A DNA stretch of 64,000 nt from Bog-473 sp963721585 (GTDB taxonomy: Bacteria; Actinomycetota; Acidimicrobiia; Acidimicrobiales; RAAP-2). A program made the translations under genes and the position numbers. This document shows positions 1 to 9,042 of the stretch, piece by piece. Positions within the stretch are counted from its first letter, which is position 1; every line of letters starts with the position of its first letter. A model generated the notes under the pieces. It was not told where the DNA came from. It saw only the letters and a program-made list of their open reading frames with translations, and ran no database searches. The stretch lies in NCBI GenBank assembly GCA_963721585.1, contig CAVRJN010000001.1:390459-454458 (forward strand), in the 5' to 3' direction.

Positions 1-169
1 TTCGTGCGCCTGGCTGCGCTGGCTGCCTAGAGCCTTCCGTACCGAACGCACCCACGCACGCCGCCTGGGGCCCCCGGCGTGGCACCTCACGTGGCGTCAG
101 GGGCGCGTGAGGGGCCAGAGCATTAGAGTCTCGCCGGATCTCCCGAGGGTGGCGGAAGCGAGTGGATGC

Positions 170-3100
170 ATGGTGGCCGAAGGCGAACCTCCCCCCCAGC
201 GCTTGGAGATCCGGGTACTCGGTCCGGTCGAGATCGCCTGGGACGGGCGCCTCATCGATATCGGGGGGATGAAGGCACGGGCGCTCGTCGCCCGGCTCCT
301 CATCGATCGCCACATCATCGTGTCGGTGGACCGTCTCGTGGACTCCTTGTGGCGCGACAACGACGGGATGGGGGCTGAGATCGCGATGCGATCGACCATC
401 TCGCGTCTGCGCAAACGCATCCGCGAAGCTGGTGTGCCCCAGGACGTCATCGTGACGCGGGCGCCGGGCTATCTCCTCGATGTCCCCGCGGAGGCGACGG
501 ACGTCTTCCGGCTCGAACGCCTGGTGGCAGAGGGCCGCGTCCAGTTGGCCCGGCGGCGCCCGAGCGAGTGCGTGCGGCTCCTCTCCGAGGCCGAGGGGCT
601 CTGGCGCGGGCCGGCCTACAGCGAGGTCCGTGACGAACCGTTTGCCCGGGCCGAGGCGCGCCGCCTGGAGGAACTGCGGCTGCTCGCCACCGAGACGAGG
701 ATGGACGCCGAGCTCACGATGGGCCGCCACGAGGCGGTCACCGGTGAGCTGGAAACGTTGACGAGCGCCAACCCCATGCGCGAACGGCTGTGGTCGCAGC
801 GGATGCTGGCGCTCTACCGCTGCCGCCGCCAGGCGGAGGCACTGCGGGTGTTCCAGGACCTGCGGGTCGTCCTGGTCGACGAGCTGGGGATCGAACCGGG
901 GCACGACGTGTCCTGGCTGGAGCATGCCATCCTGGCCCAGGACCCCGCGTTGGACTTCGTGGTCCCGCACGAAGCCGGCCCCAGCAGCGCCACCACGGCG
1001 TCGGCGGCACCGTCGTCGTTCCGCTACCAGGTTCGTGTGCCGGCGTCCCAGCGCGAGGGGCCACTGGTGGGCCGGGCCCGCGAGTCGGCGCTCCTGCGCG
1101 ACTGGTGGACGTCGGTCGGGCTGGGCGCCGGGCGTCTCCTGCTGGTCGACGGCGACCCGGGCATCGGGAAGACGCGTCTCGTGGTCGACCTGGCGCGGGC
1201 CGTCGAGGCGGACGGTGCGCTGGTCCTGTGGGGACGCTGCGACGAGGACCCGGTGGCGCCGTTCCAGCCCTTCGCCGAGGCGCTGGGCCGCTACTTCCAG
1301 TCGCTCTCGGCGGATCGCATTTCGCGCATGCCCGACTGGCAGCTCACCGAGCTCTCCCGGCTGGTCCTGCGCCTGCGCGAGTACGTGCCGACGGCCGAGG
1401 ACGAGGGTGGCGACCCCGAAAGGGATCGTTTCCGGTTCTTCGAGGCGGTCGTGGCCACACTGAACGAGCTGGCGTCCAGCGGTCCCGTCCTCCTGGTGAT
1501 CGACAACCTCCATGCCGCCGACGAGCCGACCCTGCTGTTGCTGCGCCACGTGCTGCGGGGCAGCCGACGACGCCAAGCTCGGCATCGTGGGGATGTTCAT
1601 CGACACCGAGGTGCCGGCTGCCCACCGCCTGCGCGCCATGCTGGCGGACTTCCGGGCGGTGCACCCGGTGGCCACGGTGCACCTGCGGGGTTTGAGCAGC
1701 GCCGGGGTGGAGGAACTGGTGCAGGGGTGGCCGAACGCACCGGCGGACCTCGTCCCCCAGCTCTGCCGGCTGACGGACGGCAACCCCCTCTTCCTCGACG
1801 AGCTCCTCCGTCAGCTGGGCTACCGGGAGGCCGAGCAGGCCGAGGAGGGGGACGCGCCCGTCCCGCCGAACCTGAGCCCGACCGAAGCGATCCGTGAGCT
1901 CGTCGCCCGGCGCGTTTCGCGGCTTCCAGAAGACGTGATCTACCTGCTGCAGGCGGCGGCCGTGGCCGGCCCCGAATGCGAGGCGGGCGTTGTCGCCGAG
2001 GCGGCCGAGCTGACCCCGGAGCGACAGCTCGACGCTTTCGACCGGGCCGAGGAGTCGCGCCTGCTCCGCCGCGTCGGCGAGGAGCTCCATGACCGCTACG
2101 CCTTCACCCACACGCTCGTACGCGACGCCATCTACGGGGAGCTCCTGCGCGGGAGGCGGTTGCGCTACCACCACAAGATCGCCGTCGCCATGGAGCGGGT
2201 TGCACGCCGACGAGTTGGACACCTATGTCAACGAGCTGGCCCATCACTTCTACATGGGCGCGGCCCTGGCCGACGCGGACAAGGCCACCCACTACTGCCG
2301 GGCCGCCGGGGAGCGCGCGCTCCGCCTCCTCGCGTTCGAGGAGGCGGCGGTCCATTTCACCCGCAGCTTGGAGGTGGCCGAGCAGTTCGGCTCTTCCGCC
2401 CCCGAGGCGCGCTGCGACGCCCTCATCGCTCTCGCCGAGGCCCAGAACCGGGCAGGCGACACGGCGTCGGCCAACGCCAACTTCGAAAGGGCGGCCGCAC
2501 TCGCACGGTCCATCCGCGATGCCGAGCGTCTCGCGGCCGCCGCTCTGCGCGCCGGCCCGCTGAGCTATCTCGGGATCGTGCGGGCCAACGAGGAACAGAT
2601 ACGGCTTCTGGAGGAGGCTCTGGCGGCATTGCCCGAGGGCAAGGATTCACACCTCCGCGCCATGGTGACGGCCCGCCTCGGCCTCGTGATCGTGTATAGG
2701 TCCGACTTGCCCACCGCGGAATCCCTGCGACGCTCACTCGCGCTCAGCAATGCCGCGGTCGCCATGGCCAGGCGTCTCGGGGACCGCGTCGCGCTCGGGT
2801 ACGCACTCAACGCGCGTATGCACGCGCTGTGGGGTGTCGGGGCCGCGCCCGAGCGGCTCGCCACGGGGACGGAGCTCGGTGAGATCGCCGACGACATCGG
2901 CGACGAGCTCCTGGCTCTGCACGGGCATATGTGGCGTATCCGTGAGCTGCTGGCCCAGGGCCACGTCGACGCGGTGAACGAGGAGATCGCCCGGTTCCGT
3001 GCCCGCGACACCGGTCCGGTGCATCCGCTCGAGGCGTCGTACGCCTTCAACGTGACGGCGATGATGGCGTTGTTGGAGGGAAAGTTCGAGCAGGCGGAGC

Positions 3101-3795
3101 AGCTCGGCCAACGGGCCCTGGAGGTGGCGGAGGGTCACAACGAACTCGCGCTCAGCTTCTACGGGGCGCTCATGCTCTGGACGTGGTGGCAGCGCGGCGA
3201 CCTGACCGGGCCGGTGCGGATGTTTCGGGAGGTCGTCGAGCAGACCCCGACCGAGTACCTCACGGTGCCGGCTGCTCTCGCCCTGCTCCATGCCGAGGCG
3301 GGCAATGCCGAGGCATCCTTGGAGCAGTTGCGGTGGCTGGCCGCGGTCGGATGGGAGAACGTGGCGGACGATCAGAGCGAGGGCGTGTCGCTGGCCATGG
3401 CGGCAGCGGCCTGCAGCGTGCTCGGGGACCTGGCGAGCGACGTGGCGCCGCCCCTCTACGAGGGCATGCGGCGTTACGCCGGGACCGCGATCGTGGTCCG
3501 CGCGCCGGCCGCGGCGTGCCTGGGGCCCGCCGACCACTATCTCGGGCTCCTGGCGGGGACCATGGGCGACCTGGCACTCGCCGAGGTCCACCACGAAGCA
3601 GCATTGCGTCTGGCCCGTCGCATGGGCTCTCCACCCTTCGTGGCCGCGGCGGAGGTGGAGCTCGCCCGGATACTGCGCATGCGCCGGCCGACCGCTGACG
3701 AGGAACGGGTAGCCGTGCTCCTGCGCAGCGCGGAAGAGTCCGCGTTGGCGATGGGGTTGCACAGGCTGGCGCGGTTGGCCGCCGAGCCCGGCTGA
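170..3795 (+). pseudogene. BTAD/AAA/TPR transcriptional regulator, frameshifted twice
   Basis: Large SARP/AfsR-type regulator. The N-terminus is an OmpR-like winged helix (starting LEIRVLGPVEI) followed by a BTAD helical domain. An AAA ATPase domain comes next, with Walker A GDPGIGKT and Walker B LLVIDN, then a long TPR-like C-terminal region. The frame breaks twice: near 1556-1560 and near 2207-2210. In both places removing one G from a G run restores a continuous protein (LRAADDAKLGIV and ERLHADELDTYV). It is therefore either a recently decayed gene or a sequence with two homopolymer insertion errors; each segment is otherwise free of stops and well conserved in character. ATG 170 puts the DNA-binding domain about ten residues from the start; GTG 107 is an alternative. 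The target is unknown. Confidence 0.8.
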
Positions 3796-3803
3796 CGCCG
3801 CCG

Positions 3804-4298
3804 TCAGTGCGCCGTGGTCTCCCCGTCGGGTGAGCCCCGCGCCGGAATCCCCTCGTCTTCGTACGCCGCCAACCTGTCGTCGGCCTCGCGGATACGGCGG
3901 CTCATGCCGCTGAGCAGCGCATTGCGGAACCCAGGGATCTCCATCATGGACTCGAACTCCCGCGGCCCGACGATGAGGACGTCGAGATCGGTCGTGGCGT
4001 GCACGGTGGCGCTGCGGGGCATGGCCTCAATGGCCGCCAGCTCGCCGAAGTAGTCGCCGGCATGGAGGATGTTCACCACGTGCCCGTCGCGCGTGACCGT
4101 GGCCGTCCCCTCCAAGATGACGAAGAGCTCGCGGCCGAGCCGACCTTCGCGCAGGATGACCTCGCCGGCTTGAATCCGGAGGCGCTCGGCGATGCGCGCC
4201 ATCTCGATGAGCTGCTCCTCGGTGCAGGCGGCGAACCAGGGCACGCCCTGGAGGCGGTCGGGTGCGGCCCGCTCGCCTCCCTCGTCGTCTGTGCTCAT
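3804..4298 (-). CDS. Stand-alone cyclic nucleotide-binding domain protein (copy 1)
   Basis: 164-residue protein made almost entirely of one CRP/FNR-type cyclic nucleotide-binding domain. No helix-turn-helix follows, so it is not an obvious DNA-binding regulator. The phosphate-binding cassette reads FGELAAIEAMPRSATV, keeping the Glu and Arg that contact cAMP in the family, so nucleotide binding is plausible. I chose ATG 4298 because GGGGAGAGC lies just upstream; longer in-frame extensions run into the neighbouring gene. It lies downstream of and on the same strand as a paralogue (4405-4899) with about 40 percent similar residues by eye, suggesting tandem duplication. It may be a cytosolic cAMP-sensing partner protein; the partner is not known. 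Confidence 0.85.
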   Translation of the reverse strand: MSTDDEGGERAAPDRLQGVPWFAACTEEQLIEMARIAERLRIQAGEVILREGRLGRELFVILEGTATVTRDGHVVNILHAGDYFGELAAIEAMPRSATVHATTDLDVLIVGPREFESMMEIPGFRNALLSGMSRRIREADDRLAAYEDEGIPARGSPDGETTAH

Positions 4299-4404
4299 CC
4301 GCTCTCCCCGTCGGCGGAGAGCCGTGCCCCGCGTCGTCAGGGTATTCCCTTGGCGGACCCACCTGGGGGAGTCCGGGACCCGGGGGCTCCCGAAGGGCCG
4401 AAGG

Positions 4405-4899
4405 TCACAGACGGGGAGTCGCCGGAGACGCCTTCCCTCGGTGCCGGCCATGGTCCGGCGCATCGAGCGCGGCCGCCAACCGGGCCTCGGCGATACGCAA
4501 CCGGCTGGCCATGCTGCGGAACAGCGCGTCGCGGAATCCGGGGATGTCGGCCATGGAGGAGAACTCGCGTGGGCCGATGATGAGCACATCGAGATCGGAC
4601 AGGGCTGTCACCGTGGCATTGCGCGGGCCGGGGTCCATGGCGGCCAGCTCGCCGAAGAAATCACCCGCACTCAGAGTGTTCACCCGCCGGCCCTGCTGGG
4701 TGACCGCCACCGAGCCGGTGAGGATCAAGAAGAGCTCGCGGCCGATCCGCCCTTCGCGGGCCAGCACCTCACCCGCGCCCACCTGGACCCGCTCGGCCAG
4801 TTGGGCGACGTCCTGCAGCTGGGCATGGGTGCAGTTCCGCAGCAGGTCGACGGCTTTCAGCCGCTCGACGGTCGCCTGTCTCCCCATGGTGGATACCAC
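4405..4899 (-). CDS. Stand-alone cyclic nucleotide-binding domain protein (copy 2)
   Basis: Tandem paralogue of the protein at 3804-4298, again a single cyclic nucleotide-binding domain of about 130 residues plus a short polar tail. The phosphate-binding cassette is FGELAAMDPGPRNATV, with the conserved Glu and Arg kept. GTG 4899 is the longest supported start; ATG 4887 four codons in is also possible because GGAGG lies just before the GTG. The two genes are about 105 bases apart and probably co-transcribed, with the Coq4-like gene at 5076 further upstream on the same strand. No output domain is visible, so any effect would be through protein contact. Confidence 0.82.
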   Translation of the reverse strand: MVSTMGRQATVERLKAVDLLRNCTHAQLQDVAQLAERVQVGAGEVLAREGRIGRELFLILTGSVAVTQQGRRVNTLSAGDFFGELAAMDPGPRNATVTALSDLDVLIIGPREFSSMADIPGFRDALFRSMASRLRIAEARLAAALDAPDHGRHRGKASPATPRL

Positions 4900-5075
4900 G
4901 ACCTCCCCTCCCTCCTGGTGCGGTCGACGGCGTCCCGCGACGGCTTCCGGCGCCAGCCAGTCTGCGCCCCGTCGCTTGCACCGTCATTGCAGGACTGTTG
5001 CAGCTGTTGCGGAGCAGCGAAGGGCCGATCTGGGGCGGTCGCCGAACGACCGCTCGTTACTGCCGAAACCTGCCG

Positions 5076-6206
5076 TCAGGGAGCGCTGTCGGCGACGACG
5101 GGGGCGTAGACGAGCCCGGGCGCGGGCAGGCCCGGCCGCTCGTAGTCCTCCCGGTGGATCTGGTCGTCGTCGAGGGCTGCCATGGCGGGGTCGAGCGGCG
5201 GAATGGACCAGCGCGAGCGCAGGTCCTCGACTGGCTCGGGAGCGTGGGCCCAGAAGTCCCAGTGGCCCGAGTAGAGGTTCTCCGTCATGGCCCGGCCGCG
5301 GGCAATGGCCACCCAGAGCTTGGCGGCGTCGAGACCGAGGTGGACGTTGCCCTCGTAGTTGTCCGCCCAGTCCGGATCGGCCTCCATCCGTGCCTTGTCG
5401 CCGGCATTGAGACCTTTGTTGATGTCGATTCCGAGGTGGTAGATCATGATTGTCGGAAGCACATGGCTCTCCATGAAGTCCACGTGCGGGTCGAACTGCC
5501 CACCGGTGAAGGCGGCGACGAGCAACTCGCCCTGGGCCGACGTCGAATAGCCCGACAACAGGTGCAGGCAGTCGTGGTTGATGGCCCAGAGCTCGGCCAG
5601 GCCATCGGGATCCCCGGGCCAGGTGTACGCGTTCCGCTTGTAGTGGTGGTAGAGCGCGTTGCCCAGCGTGTCCTCGGGAAGGTCGACCAGGCGGTCGAAC
5701 CGGGCGACCAGCACCGGGTCCCGGGCGTCGCCACCGTAGGGGTGAAAGGGGCTGTAGGGATCGTCGGGGTCCCACGGCAGGCCGGGGATGGTCATGGTGT
5801 TGGCGCGGATCATGTCGAACCCGGCCCAGCGGGCATGGTCCAGGTGCAGCTGGGTGAGCGCGTCGACGAACTCGGCCTGGACGTGCAGGGCGGTGGCCAT
5901 GTCGACCACAACGCCGAGCTTGCCCTTCTCGATGCCGCCATCGAGCAGAGAGAGCACCGCGAGGACCCGGATCAGCTCGAGCCGCCGCTCGGGGTCCGTG
6001 ATCGTCCGCACCAGCTCGCCCGAGGCAATAGGTGTCAGCGCATGGAGGTCCACGGGGTCGTGGTAGCCGAAGACCGTGGAGAGGGCGCCCGTGATACCGC
6101 GCTCGTCGGCGGTCGACAAGGGTGTCGTCCCGGCCGTCGAGGCGACCGTCCAGGCGGCGCGGGCGATGGCCTGGGCCTCGGTCGGAGGAGCGCTCGATGC
6201 CGTCAC
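5076..6206 (-). CDS. TerB-like plus Coq4-like two-domain protein
   Basis: 376 residues. The N-terminal part (about residues 35-135) is helical and resembles TerB-type domains (ELIRVLAVLSLLDGG). The C-terminal half carries H211-D212-x2-H215-x11-E227, exactly the HDxxHx11E metal-site motif of Coq4, the ubiquinone-biosynthesis scaffold/decarboxylase family. Zinc or another divalent metal at this site is therefore expected from the family; the substrate here is unknown, since actinobacteria normally make menaquinone rather than ubiquinone. GTG 6206 is chosen because GGAGG sits seven bases upstream. It lies upstream of the two cyclic-nucleotide-binding genes on the same strand, 176 bases away. The Coq4 relation rests on the motif and overall look, not on an alignment. 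Confidence 0.7.
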   Translation of the reverse strand: MTASSAPPTEAQAIARAAWTVASTAGTTPLSTADERGITGALSTVFGYHDPVDLHALTPIASGELVRTITDPERRLELIRVLAVLSLLDGGIEKGKLGVVVDMATALHVQAEFVDALTQLHLDHARWAGFDMIRANTMTIPGLPWDPDDPYSPFHPYGGDARDPVLVARFDRLVDLPEDTLGNALYHHYKRNAYTWPGDPDGLAELWAINHDCLHLLSGYSTSAQGELLVAAFTGGQFDPHVDFMESHVLPTIMIYHLGIDINKGLNAGDKARMEADPDWADNYEGNVHLGLDAAKLWVAIARGRAMTENLYSGHWDFWAHAPEPVEDLRSRWSIPPLDPAMAALDDDQIHREDYERPGLPAPGLVYAPVVADSAP

Positions 6207-6454
6207 GCCGTCACCTCCATTCCCGTTCGTTGGCCGTTGTGCTGTGCGCCGGATCCGGTCATGTGGAGCTAGGTATCGTCAGCGGCCGGGATTGACTTGA
6301 GAGGGGGACCGGCCGGCTCTTGGGGCCGTCGGGCAATGGATCAGCGGCCGTAGGCCGGTTCGCTGGGCCCGTGACTGCGGCGTCTACCATGTTGGCCCGG
6401 TTCCGGATGCGGGGGTCTGCAGAGGCCTCCGGCCATTTTTCGGGGACGGCGGTT

Positions 6455-6527
6455 GCCTGGGTAGCTCAGTCGGTAGAGCAGCGCACTCGTAATGCGCAGG
6501 TCAGGAGTTCGAATCTCCTCTCAGGCT
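6455..6527 (+). tRNA. tRNA-Thr (anticodon CGT)
   Basis: A complete cloverleaf can be drawn. The acceptor stem GCCTGGG pairs with CTCAGGC with one G-T pair, the D arm is GCTC..GAGC, and the anticodon stem GCGCA/TGCGC encloses loop CTCGTAA. The T arm AGGAG-TTCGAAT-CTCCT is perfect. Anticodon CGT reads ACG (Thr). CCA is not encoded (TCCC follows). An ISL3 element has inserted 51 bases downstream. Confidence 0.95.
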
Positions 6528-6531
6528 CCCT

Positions 6532-6552
6532 GGTCAGAGGCTATTTCTGACC
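6532..6552 (+). terminator. Hairpin just downstream of tRNA-Thr
   Basis: Perfect 7-bp inverted repeat GGTCAGA / TCTGACC around a 7-base loop, starting five bases after the tRNA. No U-tract follows, so it could be a terminator or a processing hairpin. Confidence 0.45.
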
Positions 6553-6570
6553 CCATCGCAGGGCATCACC

Positions 6571-6578
6571 CGTATAGT
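6571..6578. repeat. Left target-site duplication of the ISL3 element
   Basis: CGTATAGT immediately precedes the left terminal inverted repeat and is repeated at 8005-8012. Eight-base duplications are typical of the ISL3 family, and an intact pair points to a fairly recent insertion. Confidence 0.9.
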
Positions 6579-8004
6579 GGCTCTTCGGATTTCAGCGGGG
6601 AGCCACCGCGTCCGGAGGTCCCCCTGAATTAGGCGAAGGTGCTCCAGGGTTGTGGTGTGAGCCAACTTCCCAGCAGCACCTTCGTCGTTACTGACCCTAG
6701 CGAGATCGTGAGGGCCATGGTGGGTCTCAAAGACGTCCGCGTCCTCGCGTACGTGCGCCGGGGTCCCGGCGTCGAGCTCATGATCGAGCAGGTGACCGGG
6801 GAGCTGTCGTGTCCGACGTGCGGGCAGCGAGCCCAGATCAAAGAGCGCCCGGTCGTGCACTACGTGGACCTGCCCGTCTACGGCACCCCCATGTCGTTGG
6901 CCTGGAAGAAGCACCGGCTGCGCTGTCTAGACCCGAGCTGCCCCAAGAGGTCCTGGGTGCTCGAGGATCACCGGATCGCGGCCAAGAGTTGCTTGTTGAC
7001 GACCAGGGCGGCCAAGTGGGCGACGGTCCAGGTGGGAGGCGGCCGGACCGTCTCAGAAGTGGCGGCCGAGCTCTCCTGTGACTGGCACACGGTCAACGAC
7101 GCCGTGTGCACCTATGGCGAGGCCCTGCTGGCCGCGGATCGCAAGCGCCTGAACCGCACCACGGCCATCGGCCTCGACGAGACGTCCTTCGTCAAGCTCT
7201 CTTCGCGGGTGACGACCGACTACGCCACCACGGTGGCCGACGTGGAGAACCACCAGATCATCGAGATCCTCCCCACCCGCAAATACACCGATGTGGCGGG
7301 CTGGATCGACAAACAACCCAAGCCCTGGAAGGAGCGCATCCGCTTCGGGGCCCTCGACATGTCGGCCACCTATGCGGCGGTCTACACGGTCATGTTGCCC
7401 AGGGCGGCCCAGGTGGTCGACCCCTTCCACGTCATCTCGCTGGCCAATCGCAGCCTCGATGCCGTCCGCCGGCGCGTCCAGACCGAACAGACCGGCCATC
7501 GGGGGCGACGCGACGATCCGCTCTATCGGGCCCGCCGGGTCCTTTTGCGCGGCGAAGAGCACCTCGACACCGCTGCCACCGAACGCCTGTGGTCACTGCT
7601 CGCCCTGGGCGATCCCGGGGCCGAAGTGGCCGTCGCCTATCGGGTCAAGGAGCGCCTTCGCGAGTTCTATCGAACGCGCCACCCCAAGACAGCAGAGGCG
7701 ATGCTCAGAGAGCTTGAGCAGCACTGCCGCCGACGCACCATGCCTCCCGAAATCCAGAGGCTCGGACGGACCCTGCACGCCTGGTTCGAAAAGATCGCCA
7801 ACTTCCACCTGGCCCGGGTGTCCAACGGCCCCACCGAAGCGCTCAACAACCTGATCAAGCGGATCAAGCGGATCGGCTTCGGATTCCGCAACTTCGAGAA
7901 CTACCGGATCCGAGCGCTGCTCTACGCCGGCAAGCCGAACTGGCGCGTCCTGGGCTCGATCGTCGTCCGGTGAGGTCGCAGACCCCGCCAGAATCCGAAG
8001 ACCC
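6579..8004 (+). mobile_element. ISL3-family insertion sequence, complete, 1426 bp
   Basis: The left end starts GGCTCTTCGGATTTCAGCGG and the right end, read in reverse complement, starts GGGTCTTCGGATTCTGGCGG, giving imperfect inverted repeats of about 22 bases. It is flanked by the 8-bp duplication CGTATAGT and carries one intact transposase gene filling nearly the whole element. Ends, duplication size and transposase all agree with ISL3, so this is a complete and possibly active copy. Confidence 0.93.
6639..7973 (+). CDS. ISL3-family transposase
   Basis: 444-residue DDE transposase that would move the surrounding element. The N-terminus has the ISL3 zinc finger (CPTCGQ ... RCLDPSCPKRSW) followed by a helix-turn-helix region. 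The catalytic core includes GLDETSFVK, then LDMSATYAAVY with the conserved VVDPFHVI stretch, and the family-typical ending NLIKRIKRIGFGFRNFENYR. The reading frame is intact. GTG 6639 is the first in-frame start with a weak purine-rich sequence upstream; internal GTGs close by are possible. Confidence 0.95.
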   Translation: MLQGCGVSQLPSSTFVVTDPSEIVRAMVGLKDVRVLAYVRRGPGVELMIEQVTGELSCPTCGQRAQIKERPVVHYVDLPVYGTPMSLAWKKHRLRCLDPSCPKRSWVLEDHRIAAKSCLLTTRAAKWATVQVGGGRTVSEVAAELSCDWHTVNDAVCTYGEALLAADRKRLNRTTAIGLDETSFVKLSSRVTTDYATTVADVENHQIIEILPTRKYTDVAGWIDKQPKPWKERIRFGALDMSATYAAVYTVMLPRAAQVVDPFHVISLANRSLDAVRRRVQTEQTGHRGRRDDPLYRARRVLLRGEEHLDTAATERLWSLLALGDPGAEVAVAYRVKERLREFYRTRHPKTAEAMLRELEQHCRRRTMPPEIQRLGRTLHAWFEKIANFHLARVSNGPTEALNNLIKRIKRIGFGFRNFENYRIRALLYAGKPNWRVLGSIVVR

Positions 8005-8012
8005 CGTATAGT
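8005..8012. repeat. Right target-site duplication of the ISL3 element
   Basis: Second copy of CGTATAGT, directly abutting the right inverted repeat. Confidence 0.9.
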
Positions 8013-8086
8013 CACGTCTGGTCAGACTTACCAGGGATTACGCGGTGTTAGGCACGATTTCTAGGCTCGGGTATAGCCACAAACGC

Positions 8087-8374
8087 TCAGTCCGAGAACT
8101 CGTATTCCACGATATTCGCCGGGTCACCGGTGCGCTCGATGCCGTCAACATCAGTGAATCGGTACTCCTGAAACGGTCGCTGTTCCGGTGGTCGCCGAGT
8201 GGTCCGGGTGTCGAGGACCGTGATGTTAAACGACTGATTCCCGACGTCGTAGGCGTCGCCAGTGGCTAGCTTCACCTTCTTCACTTTGGCCTGCGCGGCT
8301 ACAGCCGCACAGCGCGCACTTGGGCGGGCGCCTTCTAGGTCAAATGATGATAGATGATAAGCATTGCCTATCAC
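8087..8374 (-). CDS. Hypothetical protein in low-GC patch
   Basis: 95 residues with no family I recognise. The second half (GNQSFNITVLDTRTT ... EYRFTDVDGIERTGD) has a plausible beta-rich composition for a real protein or the tail of a larger one. It lies between the ISL3 element and the IS30 remnant in a stretch with visibly lower G+C than the rest of the window, so it may be a fragment carried in with mobile DNA. No good ribosome-binding site is seen. The rest of the 8013-8424 interval shows nothing else I can name. Confidence 0.25.
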   Translation of the reverse strand: MIGNAYHLSSFDLEGARPSARCAAVAAQAKVKKVKLATGDAYDVGNQSFNITVLDTRTTRRPPEQRPFQEYRFTDVDGIERTGDPANIVEYEFSD

Positions 8375-8424
8375 CTAAAAGATATGAGCATCGCTCATAC
8401 AAACTCCCAGCTCCTTGCCCGCCC

Positions 8425-8942
8425 CAATGTGGTTGGCCTTGACGTAGGTCTTGGGCCGGCGCCTCGCCCGACCGCTGCGCAAACACGTATGGAGTTCTTT
8501 GCGCAGCGCTCCACGGCTTTGCGCAAAGAGCGACTGGTAGATGGTCTCGTGGGACACCTGCATCTCCGGACGATCGGGGTACTCCAGAGCCGACCACGCC
8601 GAGATCTGCTGAGGTGACGACCTCGCCTCGAGCTCGCACTCGACGATCCCTCGCAGTCGCCGGCAGGCCGCCAGCTTGGCTCTCTTCGGCCGCAGGGCCC
8701 GTCCGCAAGCTGCCTGGTCGGCCACCAGGGCCCGGTATTTCTTGCGTCCGCCGTTGGCGTTGACCTCTCGGCACATCGCCGAAGGCGACCGACCGAGGTC
8801 CGCAGCGATGGCGCGAATACAGTGACCGGCCGCCAGGCCCCTCGAAATTTCGGACCAGATGCCTGGCGATGCGCTTGACGGGGGCTCCTGCCTCACACAT
8901 GTCCCAGATGGTTTGCTTCTCAGCCTCGCTGAAGCGCCTCAC
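8425..8942 (-). pseudogene. IS30-family transposase remnant, frameshifted and truncated
   Basis: The start MRRFSEAEKQTIWDMCEAG follows AGGAGG by seven bases. The frame shifts near 8855-8865 and continues as EISRGLAAGHCIRAIAADLG, then VSHETIYQSLFAQSRGALR, all typical of the N-terminal half of IS30 transposases. Similarity stops after RRRPKTYVKA, so the DDE catalytic half is missing. The segment upstream (to about 9010) looks like the original IS end. It cannot make an active enzyme. Confidence 0.8.
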
Positions 8943-9042
8943 AACGCAACCTCCTGATCGACGGACTCAATGTCCGCCAATCAGGCTGGTGTTGCAATGA
9001 CCACCTGAGCGCACAGCACCATAGGGATACTTTTCGCAAACC

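Noticed and set aside
1..106. Possible end of an upstream gene (frame 1, stop at 28-30)
   Set aside because: Only nine codons are visible, with no motif; not enough to call.
6455..6527. attB site for an integrative element at tRNA-Thr
   Set aside because: No repeat of the tRNA 3' end and no integrase gene was found in the window.
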